DNA of 64,000 nt from Sulfurihydrogenibium subterraneum DSM 15120 (GCF_000619805.1 NZ_JHUV01000010.1:62001-126000); one strand, 5' to 3'. Counted from the stretch's first letter, positions 27,433 to 39,316 are shown. A program made the numbers and translations. The notes: generated by a model not told the origin, from the sequence alone.

Positions 27433-28007
27433 AAGTAGAAACAAGAGAAAAACTCTTAGAGTCAGCAAAAGAACTTTTTTCAAAAAAAGGCTACTACGAG
27501 ACAAAAATATCAGACATAGTAGAAAAGTCAGGCGTAGCTCAAGGGACTTTTTACATCTACTTTAAAAGTAAAGAGGAGATATTTTTAGAGCTTGTAAAAT
27601 CACTTCACGAAGACCTTATAAAAAAACTTGAAAAATATATAACCTTAGAAAAAGAATGTGAAGTTTTAATAAAAGATTTTGTAAAAGAGTTTTTAACAGA
27701 AGTTTACACAAACAAAGAAATAGCAGATATATTCTTTTCTCAGCTCCTTGGACTAAACCAAGAGTTTAAAAAACTTTACATAAAAAAGATATCAGACATA
27801 CAAAACCTTATTTTTAAAGTATTAAACAGATTTTTCCCAGAAGAAGAAAGTCAGATTTTATCAACGCTAATACTTGGGTTTATCAGGCAGATATTTTTTA
27901 ACTGCTTAACAAACAAAAATTTAAGTTTAGACAAGATGCTATCAAAAGCAGAAAAAGGAATTGATATAATTTTTCAAGGAGTATACTCGGAGGGACGAAA
28001 AAGTTGA
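27429..28007 (+). CDS. TetR-family transcriptional regulator
   Basis: A 192-residue repressor. The N-terminal helix-turn-helix (residues about 5-50: RE...LLESAKELFSKKGYYETKISDIVEKSGVAQGTFYIYFKSKEEIF) is textbook TetR. The C-terminal helical ligand domain is divergent. The GTG start overlaps the adh stop (GTGA). It is followed directly by the TolC-EmrA-EmrB genes, so control of that exporter is likely. The TGACTGA palindrome in the RND promoter 6 kb away is a second possible target. The ligand is unknown. Confidence 0.93.
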   Translation: MKVETREKLLESAKELFSKKGYYETKISDIVEKSGVAQGTFYIYFKSKEEIFLELVKSLHEDLIKKLEKYITLEKECEVLIKDFVKEFLTEVYTNKEIADIFFSQLLGLNQEFKKLYIKKISDIQNLIFKVLNRFFPEEESQILSTLILGFIRQIFFNCLTNKNLSLDKMLSKAEKGIDIIFQGVYSEGRKS

Positions 28008-29263
28008 AAAAGTTAATATTTTCTTTAATATTTATCTCATCTGCAAACGCCATAACACTGCAGGAAGCTGTAAATAAAGCATTAGATAACAATAAAGAGC
28101 TTCTTTCTTACAAACAGCAGATACAAACTGCAAAATTACAGCTAAAAGTAGATGAAACCCTTTACCTTCCTACCATTTACACCCAAGTATCCCAGAGCTT
28201 CTACAACCAAACACCTATGACAAAAATACCAAACTTCCCAGTATCATTTAAACAGTCAAACAGAGAGTTTTTAAAGTTTGATGTAGGTTTTTCCCAGTAT
28301 CTTTATACTGGAGGCTTGACCCAGTCTAAAATCCGAGCTTCAAAATATAACTTAAAAGCTACAGAAGCTCTCTACAAGGAGAAAGAAAACCAGTTAAAAG
28401 CAGAGGTTATAAAAGCCTACATAGATGTTTTTATATCAAAATCTTTGATAGATATTTATAAAAAAGAGCTTGAAGCTGTAGAATCTATATACAAACAACA
28501 GGAAGGTTTTTTTCAGCAAGGAATTATAACAAAAGTAGACCTGCTTCAATCTAAAGTAAGACTATCAGAGGTAAAAAGAGACCTTCAACAAGCAGAAGGT
28601 AATTATAAAATAGCCTTATCAAGACTTTCCCAGCTTATAGGGGAAGATGTAAAAGATGAAAACTTTGAGCCTGTAAATATAGAGGTAAAGGATATTCCAA
28701 ATTTAGACACACTAACAGAAACAGCTTATCAGAAAAGAAAAATACTTGATTTTTACAAAGAAAACATCAATCAAGCAGAAAAATTGATAGACATAGAAAA
28801 GTCAGCATTTTTACCAAAAATATTTTTACAAGGAGATTACATATACACAAACCAAAGCCCTTACTTAGACCCAAAAGGAAACTTCCTTTTAACTATAGGA
28901 GCTTCTATAGAATTTCAGACAACACAACCTTACTACAAAATGCTCCAAGCAAAATCCAACGCCAAAAAGTTAAGGTTTGACCTTCAAGACACAAAAGAGA
29001 AAATTAAGTTAGAGTTAAAAACAGCCTACGAAAACTACATCACAGCTAAAGAAAACTACAAGGTTGCATTAGAAAGTCTTGAATATGCAAAAGAGTACTT
29101 TGAACTTGTAAAAGAGCAGTACGCTAACCAGCTTGCAACAAACACAGACCTTTTAAACGCAGAGAGCTCCCTAACAAGAGCCTTAGAAAGTAAAGAAATA
29201 AACTACTACAACCTTCTAAAATCTTACATAGACATTAAAAAAGCTGTAGGGGAAGATTTATAA
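28004..29263 (+). CDS. TolC-family outer membrane efflux protein
   Basis: A 419-residue outer-membrane channel subunit. A signal peptide ends at about residue 16 (MKKLIFSLIFISSANA), followed by two OEP repeats with long amphipathic coiled coils. The TTG start overlaps the TetR stop by 4 bp, and its TAA overlaps the ATG of the adaptor gene. It should serve the EmrAB-like pump encoded next. It is distinct from the RND-linked channel at 19-20 kb. Confidence 0.92.
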   Translation: MKKLIFSLIFISSANAITLQEAVNKALDNNKELLSYKQQIQTAKLQLKVDETLYLPTIYTQVSQSFYNQTPMTKIPNFPVSFKQSNREFLKFDVGFSQYLYTGGLTQSKIRASKYNLKATEALYKEKENQLKAEVIKAYIDVFISKSLIDIYKKELEAVESIYKQQEGFFQQGIITKVDLLQSKVRLSEVKRDLQQAEGNYKIALSRLSQLIGEDVKDENFEPVNIEVKDIPNLDTLTETAYQKRKILDFYKENINQAEKLIDIEKSAFLPKIFLQGDYIYTNQSPYLDPKGNFLLTIGASIEFQTTQPYYKMLQAKSNAKKLRFDLQDTKEKIKLELKTAYENYITAKENYKVALESLEYAKEYFELVKEQYANQLATNTDLLNAESSLTRALESKEINYYNLLKSYIDIKKAVGEDL

Positions 29264-30399
29264 TGAATGGAAAAGGAAAGAAGATAGGACTTATTATAGT
29301 AGTAGTTTTAATACTGGTTTTTCTTATTTACGCAGTTAGATGGATAAACCACAGAATGAAGTATGCAATATCCGACGCTGTTTTTGTAGAGTCTGAATAT
29401 CTTTCAAACATTGGCTTTTACAGAGTTTCAGGAAAGATAATTCAGCTTTACAAAAAAGAGTCTGACCAAGTAAAAGCAGGAGAAGTGATAGCAAAGATAG
29501 ACGATACAGACTACAAGCTACAAGTTCAAGCGTTAGAAAAAGAGATAGAATCTTTAACGTATCAGAAAAAACAACTTGAAAACCAGCTTGAAAGAGTGGC
29601 AAAAGAAACAGATATAAACGAAAGTATAACAGCTTTAACAGTTCAAGAGCTAAATAAGAAATTAGAAAGTTTAAAAGCTCAAAAAGACCAGATAGAAGCC
29701 CAGCTTAAATTAGCTCAAAAAGACGAAGAAAGGTACAGAAACCTTTTAGAAAAAGGACTTGTTTCTAAAAGAAAGTATGAAGAAGTAAAAACAAATCTTG
29801 AAGTTTTAGAAAAACAAAAGTTAGCAGTAGAAAAAAATATAGCTGAGCTTAAAATTTCCATAGAAAAATCTAAAAAAGCTGTAGAGTATGCCCAAACACA
29901 GAAAAGTATAACCCAAGAGATACAAGACCAAATAAACTCAGCAAATAGTCAGATAGAATCTTTAATTAAAAAGAAACAAGACCTTGAAAATCAGTTAAAG
30001 TACACAGAGTTAACAGCTCCATTTAATGGTGTTGTTGCTAAAAAGTTTGTTTCTATAGGTGATGTAGTTAAAGCAGGACAACCTGTTTACGCTATATTAA
30101 AATCAGACAGTTTCTACGTAAAAGTACTACTTGAAGAGACTAAATTAGAAGGTGTAAAAGTTGGTAATAAAGCTTACATAAAGTTAGACGCTTACCCTGA
30201 CAAAACCTTTGAAGGTGTTGTTGAAAGTATAGACGTTGCTTCAGCTGCAAAGTTTGCATTAGTTCCAAGGGATATATCAGCAGGAGAGTTTACAAAGTTA
30301 GCTCAAAGAATACCTGTAAAAATAAAGATAATCAAAGGAGATATGTCTTTACTTAGAGTTGGATTAGGTGGTAAAGTAGAGATAGAAAAAATCAGGTGA
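29263..30399 (+). CDS. EmrA/HlyD-type secretion adaptor
   Basis: A 378-residue membrane fusion protein. One N-terminal membrane helix (about residues 7-26) is followed by a lipoyl half with GKIIQLYKKESDQVKAGEVIAKID and a coiled-coil hairpin from about 85 to 245. The second lipoyl half is LTAPFNGVVAKKFVSIGDVVKAGQPVYAI. The long coil is typical of the EmrA group that works with DHA2 pumps. It is co-translated with the channel gene (TAATG) and lies 4 bp before the pump gene. Confidence 0.93.
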   Translation: MNGKGKKIGLIIVVVLILVFLIYAVRWINHRMKYAISDAVFVESEYLSNIGFYRVSGKIIQLYKKESDQVKAGEVIAKIDDTDYKLQVQALEKEIESLTYQKKQLENQLERVAKETDINESITALTVQELNKKLESLKAQKDQIEAQLKLAQKDEERYRNLLEKGLVSKRKYEEVKTNLEVLEKQKLAVEKNIAELKISIEKSKKAVEYAQTQKSITQEIQDQINSANSQIESLIKKKQDLENQLKYTELTAPFNGVVAKKFVSIGDVVKAGQPVYAILKSDSFYVKVLLEETKLEGVKVGNKAYIKLDAYPDKTFEGVVESIDVASAAKFALVPRDISAGEFTKLAQRIPVKIKIIKGDMSLLRVGLGGKVEIEKIR

Positions 30400-30403
30400 A
30401 CAA

Positions 30404-32008
30404 ATGGAAGATACAAGACCGATTTATGAAAGGATAACAAACTTAGAGAGAGCTTTAATAACTTTTATAGTTATGAGTGGAGCCTTTATGGCTATCCTAG
30501 ATACTACAATAGTTGACGTTGTCGTTCCTAAGATGATGGGACCTCTTCAAACAGACCTTTACGGTATTCAATGGGTTATAACCGCTTATATGATTGCTTC
30601 AGCTGTAATGCTAATACTTTCAGAGTGGCTTGATAAGGTAATTGGTCTTAGAAAGGTCTTTATAGCTGGGATAGTTCTTTTTACAGTTTCTTCTTTTATG
30701 TGTGGTCAAGCTCAAAACTTAGACTGGATGATTACTTCAAGGGTTTTTCAAGGTATAGGAGAAGCTCTGATAATGGCTACAGCTCAAACAATACTTTTTT
30801 CTGTATACCCACTGGAAAAGAAAGGTATGGCTATGGGAATATTTGGACTTGGTGTAAGCTTTGCTCCTGCTTTAGGACCTACATTAGGAGGATACATTAC
30901 AGAGTATTTAGATTGGAGATGGGTATTTTTTATAAACATTCCATTTGGTATTTTAACAACTATCTTAGCTATATTTTACCTGCCTGAAACGAGTATGATA
31001 AGAGAAAAGGCAAAACTAAACTTTGTATCTTACTTTTTCTTATCTGTTTTTACAATATCACTTTTGATTTTTCTATCTAAAGGACAACAGCTTGGCTGGT
31101 TTATGTCAGATACAATTGTTTACCTTTTTATAGTATCTATACTGTCTTTACTTTTATACATTTTATCTGAAATCCTCTCAAAAGAGCCATTGATAGATTT
31201 TAGAATATTTCTTATAAAAGAGTACTTTGTAGGATTTTCTGTTTTCTTTTTACTACTTGGATTTTCAATGTATCAGGTTTTTTACTTGCTACCTCTTTAC
31301 TACGAGAACCTGAAAGGACTATCAACCTTTGACGCTGGATTACATATACTTGCTTTTGCAATGTTTATAGCTATTTTTTCACCTGTTGCAGGAATACTTT
31401 CAGACAAATGGAACGAAAGGTATGTTTTATACATAGCAACTGTTATATATCTTGTTTCTTCTATTTTTATCCTTCCAAATCTTGACTATTACACCCCTAA
31501 AATTAGAGCTGCAGTTATGACCATACCCCTTGGAATATCAATGGGAATGTTTTTTGCTCCTGTGACTACGTTAGCACTTAGGAAGCTTGGAGAGAAAACA
31601 TCTTTAGGAACTGGACTTATGCACTATGGAAGGTTCGTAGGAGGGTCTTTTGGAACTGCAATAGCTACAAACGACCTATACAGACACCAGTGGGAACATT
31701 TTGAAGGTATTAACGCAATGCAAAACAATACCTATGTTCAAAGTTTTATAGATAAAGTAAAAGAGAGTTTAGTATCTTTACCAGACCAGATAGCAGAAGC
31801 AAAGGCAAAAGCACTACTTTACAGTGTTGAATATCTACAAAGTTTAAACTTTTCATTTCAAGATACTTTTTTCATAGCTGGACTGTTTGGTTTGTTTGGC
31901 TCACTACCTGTTATATATATGTTTATAACGGATATGATTCATAAAAATTCAAACTCTAATAAATTTATGAATGTAGAACAACGAGAGAAAAGCTACAAAA
32001 GTACCTAA
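30404..32008 (+). CDS. DHA2-family MFS multidrug exporter (EmrB-like)
   Basis: A 534-residue proton-driven exporter with about 14 membrane segments, as expected of the 14-TMS DHA2 group. The motif-1 region is LDTTIVDVVVPKMMG and the motif-C region is GLGVSFAPALGPTLGGYI. With EmrA- and TolC-like partners it forms a tripartite system across both membranes. The last 60 bp overlap the convergent MFS gene on the other strand. The regulator is probably the TetR protein encoded first in the operon. Confidence 0.92.
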   Translation: MEDTRPIYERITNLERALITFIVMSGAFMAILDTTIVDVVVPKMMGPLQTDLYGIQWVITAYMIASAVMLILSEWLDKVIGLRKVFIAGIVLFTVSSFMCGQAQNLDWMITSRVFQGIGEALIMATAQTILFSVYPLEKKGMAMGIFGLGVSFAPALGPTLGGYITEYLDWRWVFFINIPFGILTTILAIFYLPETSMIREKAKLNFVSYFFLSVFTISLLIFLSKGQQLGWFMSDTIVYLFIVSILSLLLYILSEILSKEPLIDFRIFLIKEYFVGFSVFFLLLGFSMYQVFYLLPLYYENLKGLSTFDAGLHILAFAMFIAIFSPVAGILSDKWNERYVLYIATVIYLVSSIFILPNLDYYTPKIRAAVMTIPLGISMGMFFAPVTTLALRKLGEKTSLGTGLMHYGRFVGGSFGTAIATNDLYRHQWEHFEGINAMQNNTYVQSFIDKVKESLVSLPDQIAEAKAKALLYSVEYLQSLNFSFQDTFFIAGLFGLFGSLPVIYMFITDMIHKNSNSNKFMNVEQREKSYKST

Positions 32009-33067
32009 TAAAAATGGAGCATTACTTGAAAAATAATCCCATAAATATCCACTTACAAATGAAGATATGAAGCTACTTACACCAATAACAAAGTGATAAA
32101 CTCCAAAAACAAATCCTTTTCTAAATTTAACCCTTTTACCAACGGTAGCCCATACACCTATTTCTAAAAAAGCCTCTCCAACAGCAAGAGTTATAAGCCC
32201 TAGGGGAGGAAAGATAATTAAAAGAAGATTAGAAAGTATAAATATTACGACTGTAATGTAAAGAAAATTTTTCAAATTTAAACTATCATATACTCTACCT
32301 GCAAAATATGTAGAAACCAGCAATACAAAACCAAATATTAAATACATTCCTAAGGCAAAAGATTCACTCTTAAGAAAATCGTAAACTTTCAAAATAAAAA
32401 AAGAATATCCAAAGTTTACAAAAGAAAACAGAAAGAAAAAAATTAATATTGAAGGTTCAAATATTTTCCAAGATATTTTTTTCTTCTCTACCTTTTTATC
32501 CAACTTTATAGATGTAAAGAAAACTAAAAAGAAAGTAAAAACAACAAATGTTCCCAGTATCAAGAAATACACGTACCTGTATCCAAACTTATTCAATAAA
32601 ATCAAAGAAATCAAAAAGGCTAAAAATATACCGATTAACTCTCCTAAGTTTTCAAAGATTTTATTTAAACTAAAAATCTTTCCCATTTCTTTTTTATACA
32701 CAGTAGACAGAATTTTATCTTTAACAGGAATAAAAATTCCTTCTCCAATACTTTTAAACAACACTGATATTAGAGCATCAGCCCATTTTGTAGAAAAAGC
32801 CATATAAACGTACGAAAACAGTAAGGACGATAAACCAAAAGAAAGAAGCTTTTTCTTATCTTTTATATCTGATAAGTATCCACCAAAAATTTTTATGAGA
32901 TTGGAAAATGCTTCACCTAATCCATCTATAAGTCCAACAATAACCATCGATGCGGAAAAATACTTAACCAAAATAAAAGGTAGTAAAGTTTCGTAAACTT
33001 CTGTTGAAACTGTTATAAAAAATGTAGCTAAGTTTATGTATATGATAGTTTTTTTACTTAACTTCAC
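31949..33067 (-). CDS. MFS transporter, small
   Basis: A 372-residue membrane protein with about 11-12 hydrophobic spans and an MFS motif-A-like loop (GGYLSDIKDKKKLLSFGLSS). There is a long charged central loop (KLDKKVEKKKISW). The substrate is unknown. Its 3' end overlaps emrB-like gene sequence by 60 bp on the opposite strand. The start lies 61 bp from the divergent herA gene. Weak features beyond the family. Confidence 0.8.
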   Translation of the reverse strand: MKLSKKTIIYINLATFFITVSTEVYETLLPFILVKYFSASMVIVGLIDGLGEAFSNLIKIFGGYLSDIKDKKKLLSFGLSSLLFSYVYMAFSTKWADALISVLFKSIGEGIFIPVKDKILSTVYKKEMGKIFSLNKIFENLGELIGIFLAFLISLILLNKFGYRYVYFLILGTFVVFTFFLVFFTSIKLDKKVEKKKISWKIFEPSILIFFFLFSFVNFGYSFFILKVYDFLKSESFALGMYLIFGFVLLVSTYFAGRVYDSLNLKNFLYITVVIFILSNLLLIIFPPLGLITLAVGEAFLEIGVWATVGKRVKFRKGFVFGVYHFVIGVSSFISSFVSGYLWDYFSSNAPFLLGTFVAFLSLFYIHKFIRV

Positions 33068-33079
33068 CTTCTTCCCCTG

Positions 33080-33088
33080 TGCTATAAT
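33080..33088 (+). promoter_or_regulatory. Extended -10 promoter for the herA-lipB unit
   Basis: TGCTATAAT at 33080-33088 is a perfect extended -10 box. Transcription should start at about 33095, with the herA ATG at 33128 after an AGAGG site. No clear -35 is needed for this promoter type. Confidence 0.5.
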
Positions 33089-33127
33089 GAAAGAATAATT
33101 ATACTACTTCACAAAGAGGCTAAAAAT

Positions 33128-34693
33128 ATGGAAAAAATAGGCATCTGTGTAGGAACTACAAGCCCAAACAGAGTAATGTTTATATCTCAAAACCCCATAA
33201 AGTTAGGTCAGTTTGTAAATTTAAGATACACAGAAAACGGTAAAGAAAATAAATTACTTGGAATGGTTATAAACGTTCAAAGGAAAAACACATACATTCC
33301 AGAAGACCTACCAAGTATAAACAACTACGAAAGACTGTTTCAAGAAAGTGCAAAAGATACAAAAGTAATAGGAGAAATTCAAATATTGGGAGAAATTATA
33401 GAGACCCAAGACCAAGTCTTTTTACAGCTCCAGAGAGTCCCACCACTTCCAGCGTCAGAAGTTTTAAAACCTGACCTTAAAGTGTTAGAAAAACTCTTTG
33501 GTGCAAAAAGTAAAAGCCACATAAGAATAGGAAAACTACTGGCAGAAGATGAAGAAATCCCTGTTTACATAGACGTAAATCAGATAGTTTTAAGACATCT
33601 GGCTATTTTAGCAATTACAGGAGCTGGAAAGTCAAACACAGTATCAGTTTTACTTGAAAACATAGTTAACTTAAAAGGAACAGTTGTAGTATTTGACTTT
33701 CACGGAGAATATACAAAATCAGAATTTAAAAGAGATGGTAAAAATGTTGTAAATGTAATAAAACCAGTAGTTGACCCAACTACCCTTGATATAAGAGATT
33801 TTGCAAAACTTATAGGAATAAAGTACAATGCAACAGTTCAATTTAGATACTTTAAAATTGCCGTTGATAGAGTAATACAGAGAATCCAAGATGAAAAAGG
33901 AAACGACTGGAAAAGATGGATAAATACAGATGAGTTTTTCTACAGATTAGAACAAGAGCTTGAAAGCTGGTTAGATGACGATAACGATGACGTACCTATT
34001 AAAGGAAAAATAAGAGAAGACTCATTATACGAGGTTATAAACAAATTAAACGACACTCAAAATGAGCTTAGCCACATAATAAAAATAGGTGCAAAAGATT
34101 TAATAGAAAACATTCAGGCAGGAAAGATAAACGTATTTGACCTGTCAGAAGTAGATGAAGATGTAGCAGATGCAATAGTGTCAAACATACTAAAACACGC
34201 TTTAGAAGAAAGGAAAAAAGCGGTAAGAGGAAAAGATTCTAAACTTGAAAAGCCTATACTTGTAGTAGTAGAAGAAGCTCACATTCTTGCAGGAGATAAA
34301 ATAGATACAGACTCAAAATACTATATGATGAGAATAGCAAGGGAAGGAAGAAAGTTTGGACTGGGACTGTGTATAGTAACCCAAAGACCAAAAGGATTAG
34401 ACAAAGAGATACTGTCTCAGATGAATAATATGATTATCTTAAAGTTAGTTGAACCAGAAGACCAAAAACACGTCCAAAGTGCAAGTGAAGCTCTATCTTC
34501 GGAGTTGATGAGCTACCTTCCATCTTTAAACCCTGGAGAAGCCATAATAATAGGAAATATGACAAAACTACCTTTACTGGTAAAAATTGACAAAGCAAAA
34601 GGAAAACTACAAGGAAACGATATTCCAGTTGTAGACCTATGGACTATTACAGAAGAAAAAAGAGGAGACCTTCAAGCTTTAGATGAGTTTTAA
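33128..34693 (+). CDS. HerA-like hexameric DNA translocase ATPase
   Basis: A 521-residue FtsK/HerA-superfamily ATPase. A beta-rich HAS-barrel-like N-terminal part is followed by Walker A TGAGKSN (164-170), then LVVVEEAHILAG as Walker B with the catalytic Glu. Helical DUF87 features (REGRKFGLGLCIVTQRPKGLDKEILSQMNN) precede a C-terminal sensor part. HerA proteins act in DNA end resection with NurA and Mre11-Rad50. No NurA-like gene is adjacent; a Rad50/SbcC gene lies 11 kb downstream. The start overlaps nothing and lipB follows with an 11-bp overlap. Confidence 0.88.
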   Translation: MEKIGICVGTTSPNRVMFISQNPIKLGQFVNLRYTENGKENKLLGMVINVQRKNTYIPEDLPSINNYERLFQESAKDTKVIGEIQILGEIIETQDQVFLQLQRVPPLPASEVLKPDLKVLEKLFGAKSKSHIRIGKLLAEDEEIPVYIDVNQIVLRHLAILAITGAGKSNTVSVLLENIVNLKGTVVVFDFHGEYTKSEFKRDGKNVVNVIKPVVDPTTLDIRDFAKLIGIKYNATVQFRYFKIAVDRVIQRIQDEKGNDWKRWINTDEFFYRLEQELESWLDDDNDDVPIKGKIREDSLYEVINKLNDTQNELSHIIKIGAKDLIENIQAGKINVFDLSEVDEDVADAIVSNILKHALEERKKAVRGKDSKLEKPILVVVEEAHILAGDKIDTDSKYYMMRIAREGRKFGLGLCIVTQRPKGLDKEILSQMNNMIILKLVEPEDQKHVQSASEALSSELMSYLPSLNPGEAIIIGNMTKLPLLVKIDKAKGKLQGNDIPVVDLWTITEEKRGDLQALDEF

Positions 34694-35264
34694 AATCATT
34701 GATTTAGGTATTGTAGATTACTTAGAAGGCTATGAAGAGATGAAAACTATTCATTCTAAGGCTGTAGAATCAGGAGAAAACTATCTTATACTCTGTCAAC
34801 ATTATGATGTTTACACAGTAGGAGAGAATGAAAAGGAAGAGAACTTCCCCGTTCCTGTAATAAAAACAGACAGAGGAGGCTCTATAACTTTCCATGGAAT
34901 TGGACAGCCTATTTTTTACTTTGTTTTTAGGGTAAACAGTCCAAAGGTATTTTACAGAAAAGTAATAAAATCTTTTGATGAAGTCTTTAAAGCTTTGTCG
35001 GACAAAATCTATCACGATTTTAAAAATCCTGGTTTTTACATAGAAAATAGGAAGTTAGCTTCGCTAGGGTTTAGATACTCAAAAGGCTATTCTCTTCACG
35101 GTGTTGCAGTAAATCACAGTGTAGACCTTGAAAAATTCAATATTATAAAACCTTGCAATTTAGAAGGCTACAGTGCTACTTCATTAATAGCAGAAGGAAT
35201 AAACATAGATATAGATACTTTAAAAAGTGAAGTAGTTAAGAAGCTGTATCAAAATTTTCGGTAA
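34683..35264 (+). CDS. lipB: Octanoyltransferase
   Basis: Transfers octanoate from acyl carrier protein to lipoyl-dependent enzymes. The 193 residues carry DRGGSITFHGIGQ (RGG at 64-66, His71) for substrate binding. Lys124 in RKLASLGF is the conserved lysine, and Cys158 in IKPCNLEG the catalytic thiol. The gene overlaps herA by 11 bp and the convergent signalling gene by 29 bp. Short loops give a slightly small protein but all key residues are present. LipA is not in the window. Confidence 0.92.
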   Translation: MSFKIIDLGIVDYLEGYEEMKTIHSKAVESGENYLILCQHYDVYTVGENEKEENFPVPVIKTDRGGSITFHGIGQPIFYFVFRVNSPKVFYRKVIKSFDEVFKALSDKIYHDFKNPGFYIENRKLASLGFRYSKGYSLHGVAVNHSVDLEKFNIIKPCNLEGYSATSLIAEGINIDIDTLKSEVVKKLYQNFR

Positions 35265-37218
35265 TTTTATCTTTAGGTTCACTTATGTAATAACCCTGAG
35301 AGTAGTCTATACCTAACTCTTTTACTTTTTCAAAAACTTCTTTACAGTGGACAAATTCTGCAATTGTTTTTATACCTAATTTTTTTGCAAGGTTTACTAT
35401 GTTTTCTACTATTATTTGAGAGTTTTTATCTTGGTGTATGTTTTTTATTAATGACGCATCTATCTTTATATAATCTACGTCAAGCTTTAATATGTAAGCA
35501 AAGTTTGAATATCCAGAACCAAAATCATCTATAGCCACTTTAGCTCCAAATTTTTTTACATTTTTTATAAATCCAGATACATTTTCGTAGTTTTCAATAC
35601 CTTCTGACTCTAATATCTCAAAGGTTATTTTTAAATCTTTTTCCCTTAAAGTTTTTATAATTTCAGTTGATATTTCCTCGTTTAGTATGTCTAAAACAGA
35701 TAAGTTTATAGAAATCTCATAATCTGTTGCATACTTTACAGCTTCTTTGAACACTTTTTTTGTTATAGCAGTATAAAGTTTAGATTTTTTAGCAATATCT
35801 AAAAAGTAATAAGGACTATAAATCATATCATCTATTTTTACTCTTATAAGGCTTTCATATTTTCCTAACTTATTTGTTTGATTGTTTAAGATAGGCTGAT
35901 AATAAACTAAAAATCCATCTTCATCTATAGCTTTTTTTAGATTTCTTACCCATGATATGTTGTTTTGATAAACCTCTTGAATTTTTAAAGTTTCATCGTA
36001 ACAAACAAAATTTTTCTTATTTTGTTTTGCATACTTTAAGGCCATATCAGCTTTTTCTAAAGCTTTTGTTTCGTCTTTACTTCCTTCTGCAGCTCCTATA
36101 GTAATGTCTAAGTTTATAGATAATCCTTCAACTTCGAAAGGTTTTGATTGAACTTGGTGAAGAATCTCATTTACTAAAGATTCAAGGAAAGTTTTTGGAT
36201 AAAATCTGTCTATTAGTATTAAAAATTCATCACCAGATAATTTATAAACGTTGAAGTTATGTTTTTCTGCAATCTCTTTTAATCTTTTTCCTAAAGCATT
36301 TAAGAGTTTATCACCTATATCCACTCCATAAACATCATTTATCTCTTTAAATGAATCTATGTTTATAACAAGGATTCTATAATCTGTTAGATTTTTTAAA
36401 TCTTCCATAAGCTTAATCCTGTTTGGAAGATTAGTTAATTTGTCTAAATAAATCAACTGTTTTTCTAAAGATTTATCTTTTTTTATTCCAATAATATTTG
36501 ATATTTCACCATTTTCGTCATATAGAGCAAATGCAAAAAGCTCTACATCTTTATATTCACCAGATTTTGTTTTGATTCTAATTTCTCCTAAATAAGAACC
36601 TTTGGATTTAACTTCTTGAAATATTTTTTCTAAGTCTTCTTTTTTTAAATGAATAGAAGGAGTTTTTCCAATAAGTTCTTCGATAGAGTACCCTATTAAA
36701 TTTTCATGGGCTTTGTTTTGTTCCAGATAATAACCATTTTTATCTAAAATAGCAACTGCATCACTAATATTCAAGAAAATACTGTATATAAGTTCATACC
36801 TTTTTTCTAAATATGTTTTGAGTCTCTGAAGTTGCTTGTTTATATTATCTAAATGAGTTAAGTCTCTTGCATTTACTATAAGATACTCTATATCTCCCTT
36901 TTCATTGTAAAGGGCATTTACGTTTTTAACTACATGAACCAGTGTTCCGTCTTTCCTTCTAAAAACAGTCTCTTGGTCTAAACATTTTCCAGTTGATTTC
37001 ACAGATATCATACAAGCGTTATAAATACTTTCTTCTGTTGCAATTTCTCGTATATGTCTTCCTATAACCTCTTCTTTACTGTAGCCTAAAATTTCTGTAA
37101 AAGATTCATTTACATAAAGGATTTTACCGTTTAAATCTATCGTAAAAATAATATCTGGAGAGTTATCTATTATTTTACATAAAAGCTCAAAGTTTTGTGC
37201 TGTATCTTTTAAAAACAT
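35236..37218 (-). CDS. PAS-PAS-GGDEF-EAL cyclic-di-GMP protein
   Basis: A 660-residue soluble signalling protein. PAS domains span about 10-120 and 140-255, a GGDEF domain about 255-410 and an EAL domain about 425-655. The cyclase motif is SGDEF, a slight change from GGDEF. The phosphodiesterase motif is YESLIR rather than EALLR, with the first Glu kept. The remaining EAL residues (N in INLS, E in LESEG, DDFGSG, K in DYIKID, E in AEFV, Q in SQGYY) are all present. It may be an active phosphodiesterase, with or without cyclase activity. No membrane segment is seen. Monocistronic. Confidence 0.93.
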   Translation of the reverse strand: MFLKDTAQNFELLCKIIDNSPDIIFTIDLNGKILYVNESFTEILGYSKEEVIGRHIREIATEESIYNACMISVKSTGKCLDQETVFRRKDGTLVHVVKNVNALYNEKGDIEYLIVNARDLTHLDNINKQLQRLKTYLEKRYELIYSIFLNISDAVAILDKNGYYLEQNKAHENLIGYSIEELIGKTPSIHLKKEDLEKIFQEVKSKGSYLGEIRIKTKSGEYKDVELFAFALYDENGEISNIIGIKKDKSLEKQLIYLDKLTNLPNRIKLMEDLKNLTDYRILVINIDSFKEINDVYGVDIGDKLLNALGKRLKEIAEKHNFNVYKLSGDEFLILIDRFYPKTFLESLVNEILHQVQSKPFEVEGLSINLDITIGAAEGSKDETKALEKADMALKYAKQNKKNFVCYDETLKIQEVYQNNISWVRNLKKAIDEDGFLVYYQPILNNQTNKLGKYESLIRVKIDDMIYSPYYFLDIAKKSKLYTAITKKVFKEAVKYATDYEISINLSVLDILNEEISTEIIKTLREKDLKITFEILESEGIENYENVSGFIKNVKKFGAKVAIDDFGSGYSNFAYILKLDVDYIKIDASLIKNIHQDKNSQIIVENIVNLAKKLGIKTIAEFVHCKEVFEKVKELGIDYSQGYYISEPKDKITENFDTAS

Positions 37219-37222
37219 ATAA

Positions 37223-39283
<2,061 letters not shown>

Positions 39284-39316
39284 ATTTATAAGTATCATCT
39301 TTAAGAGGTAAACTCT

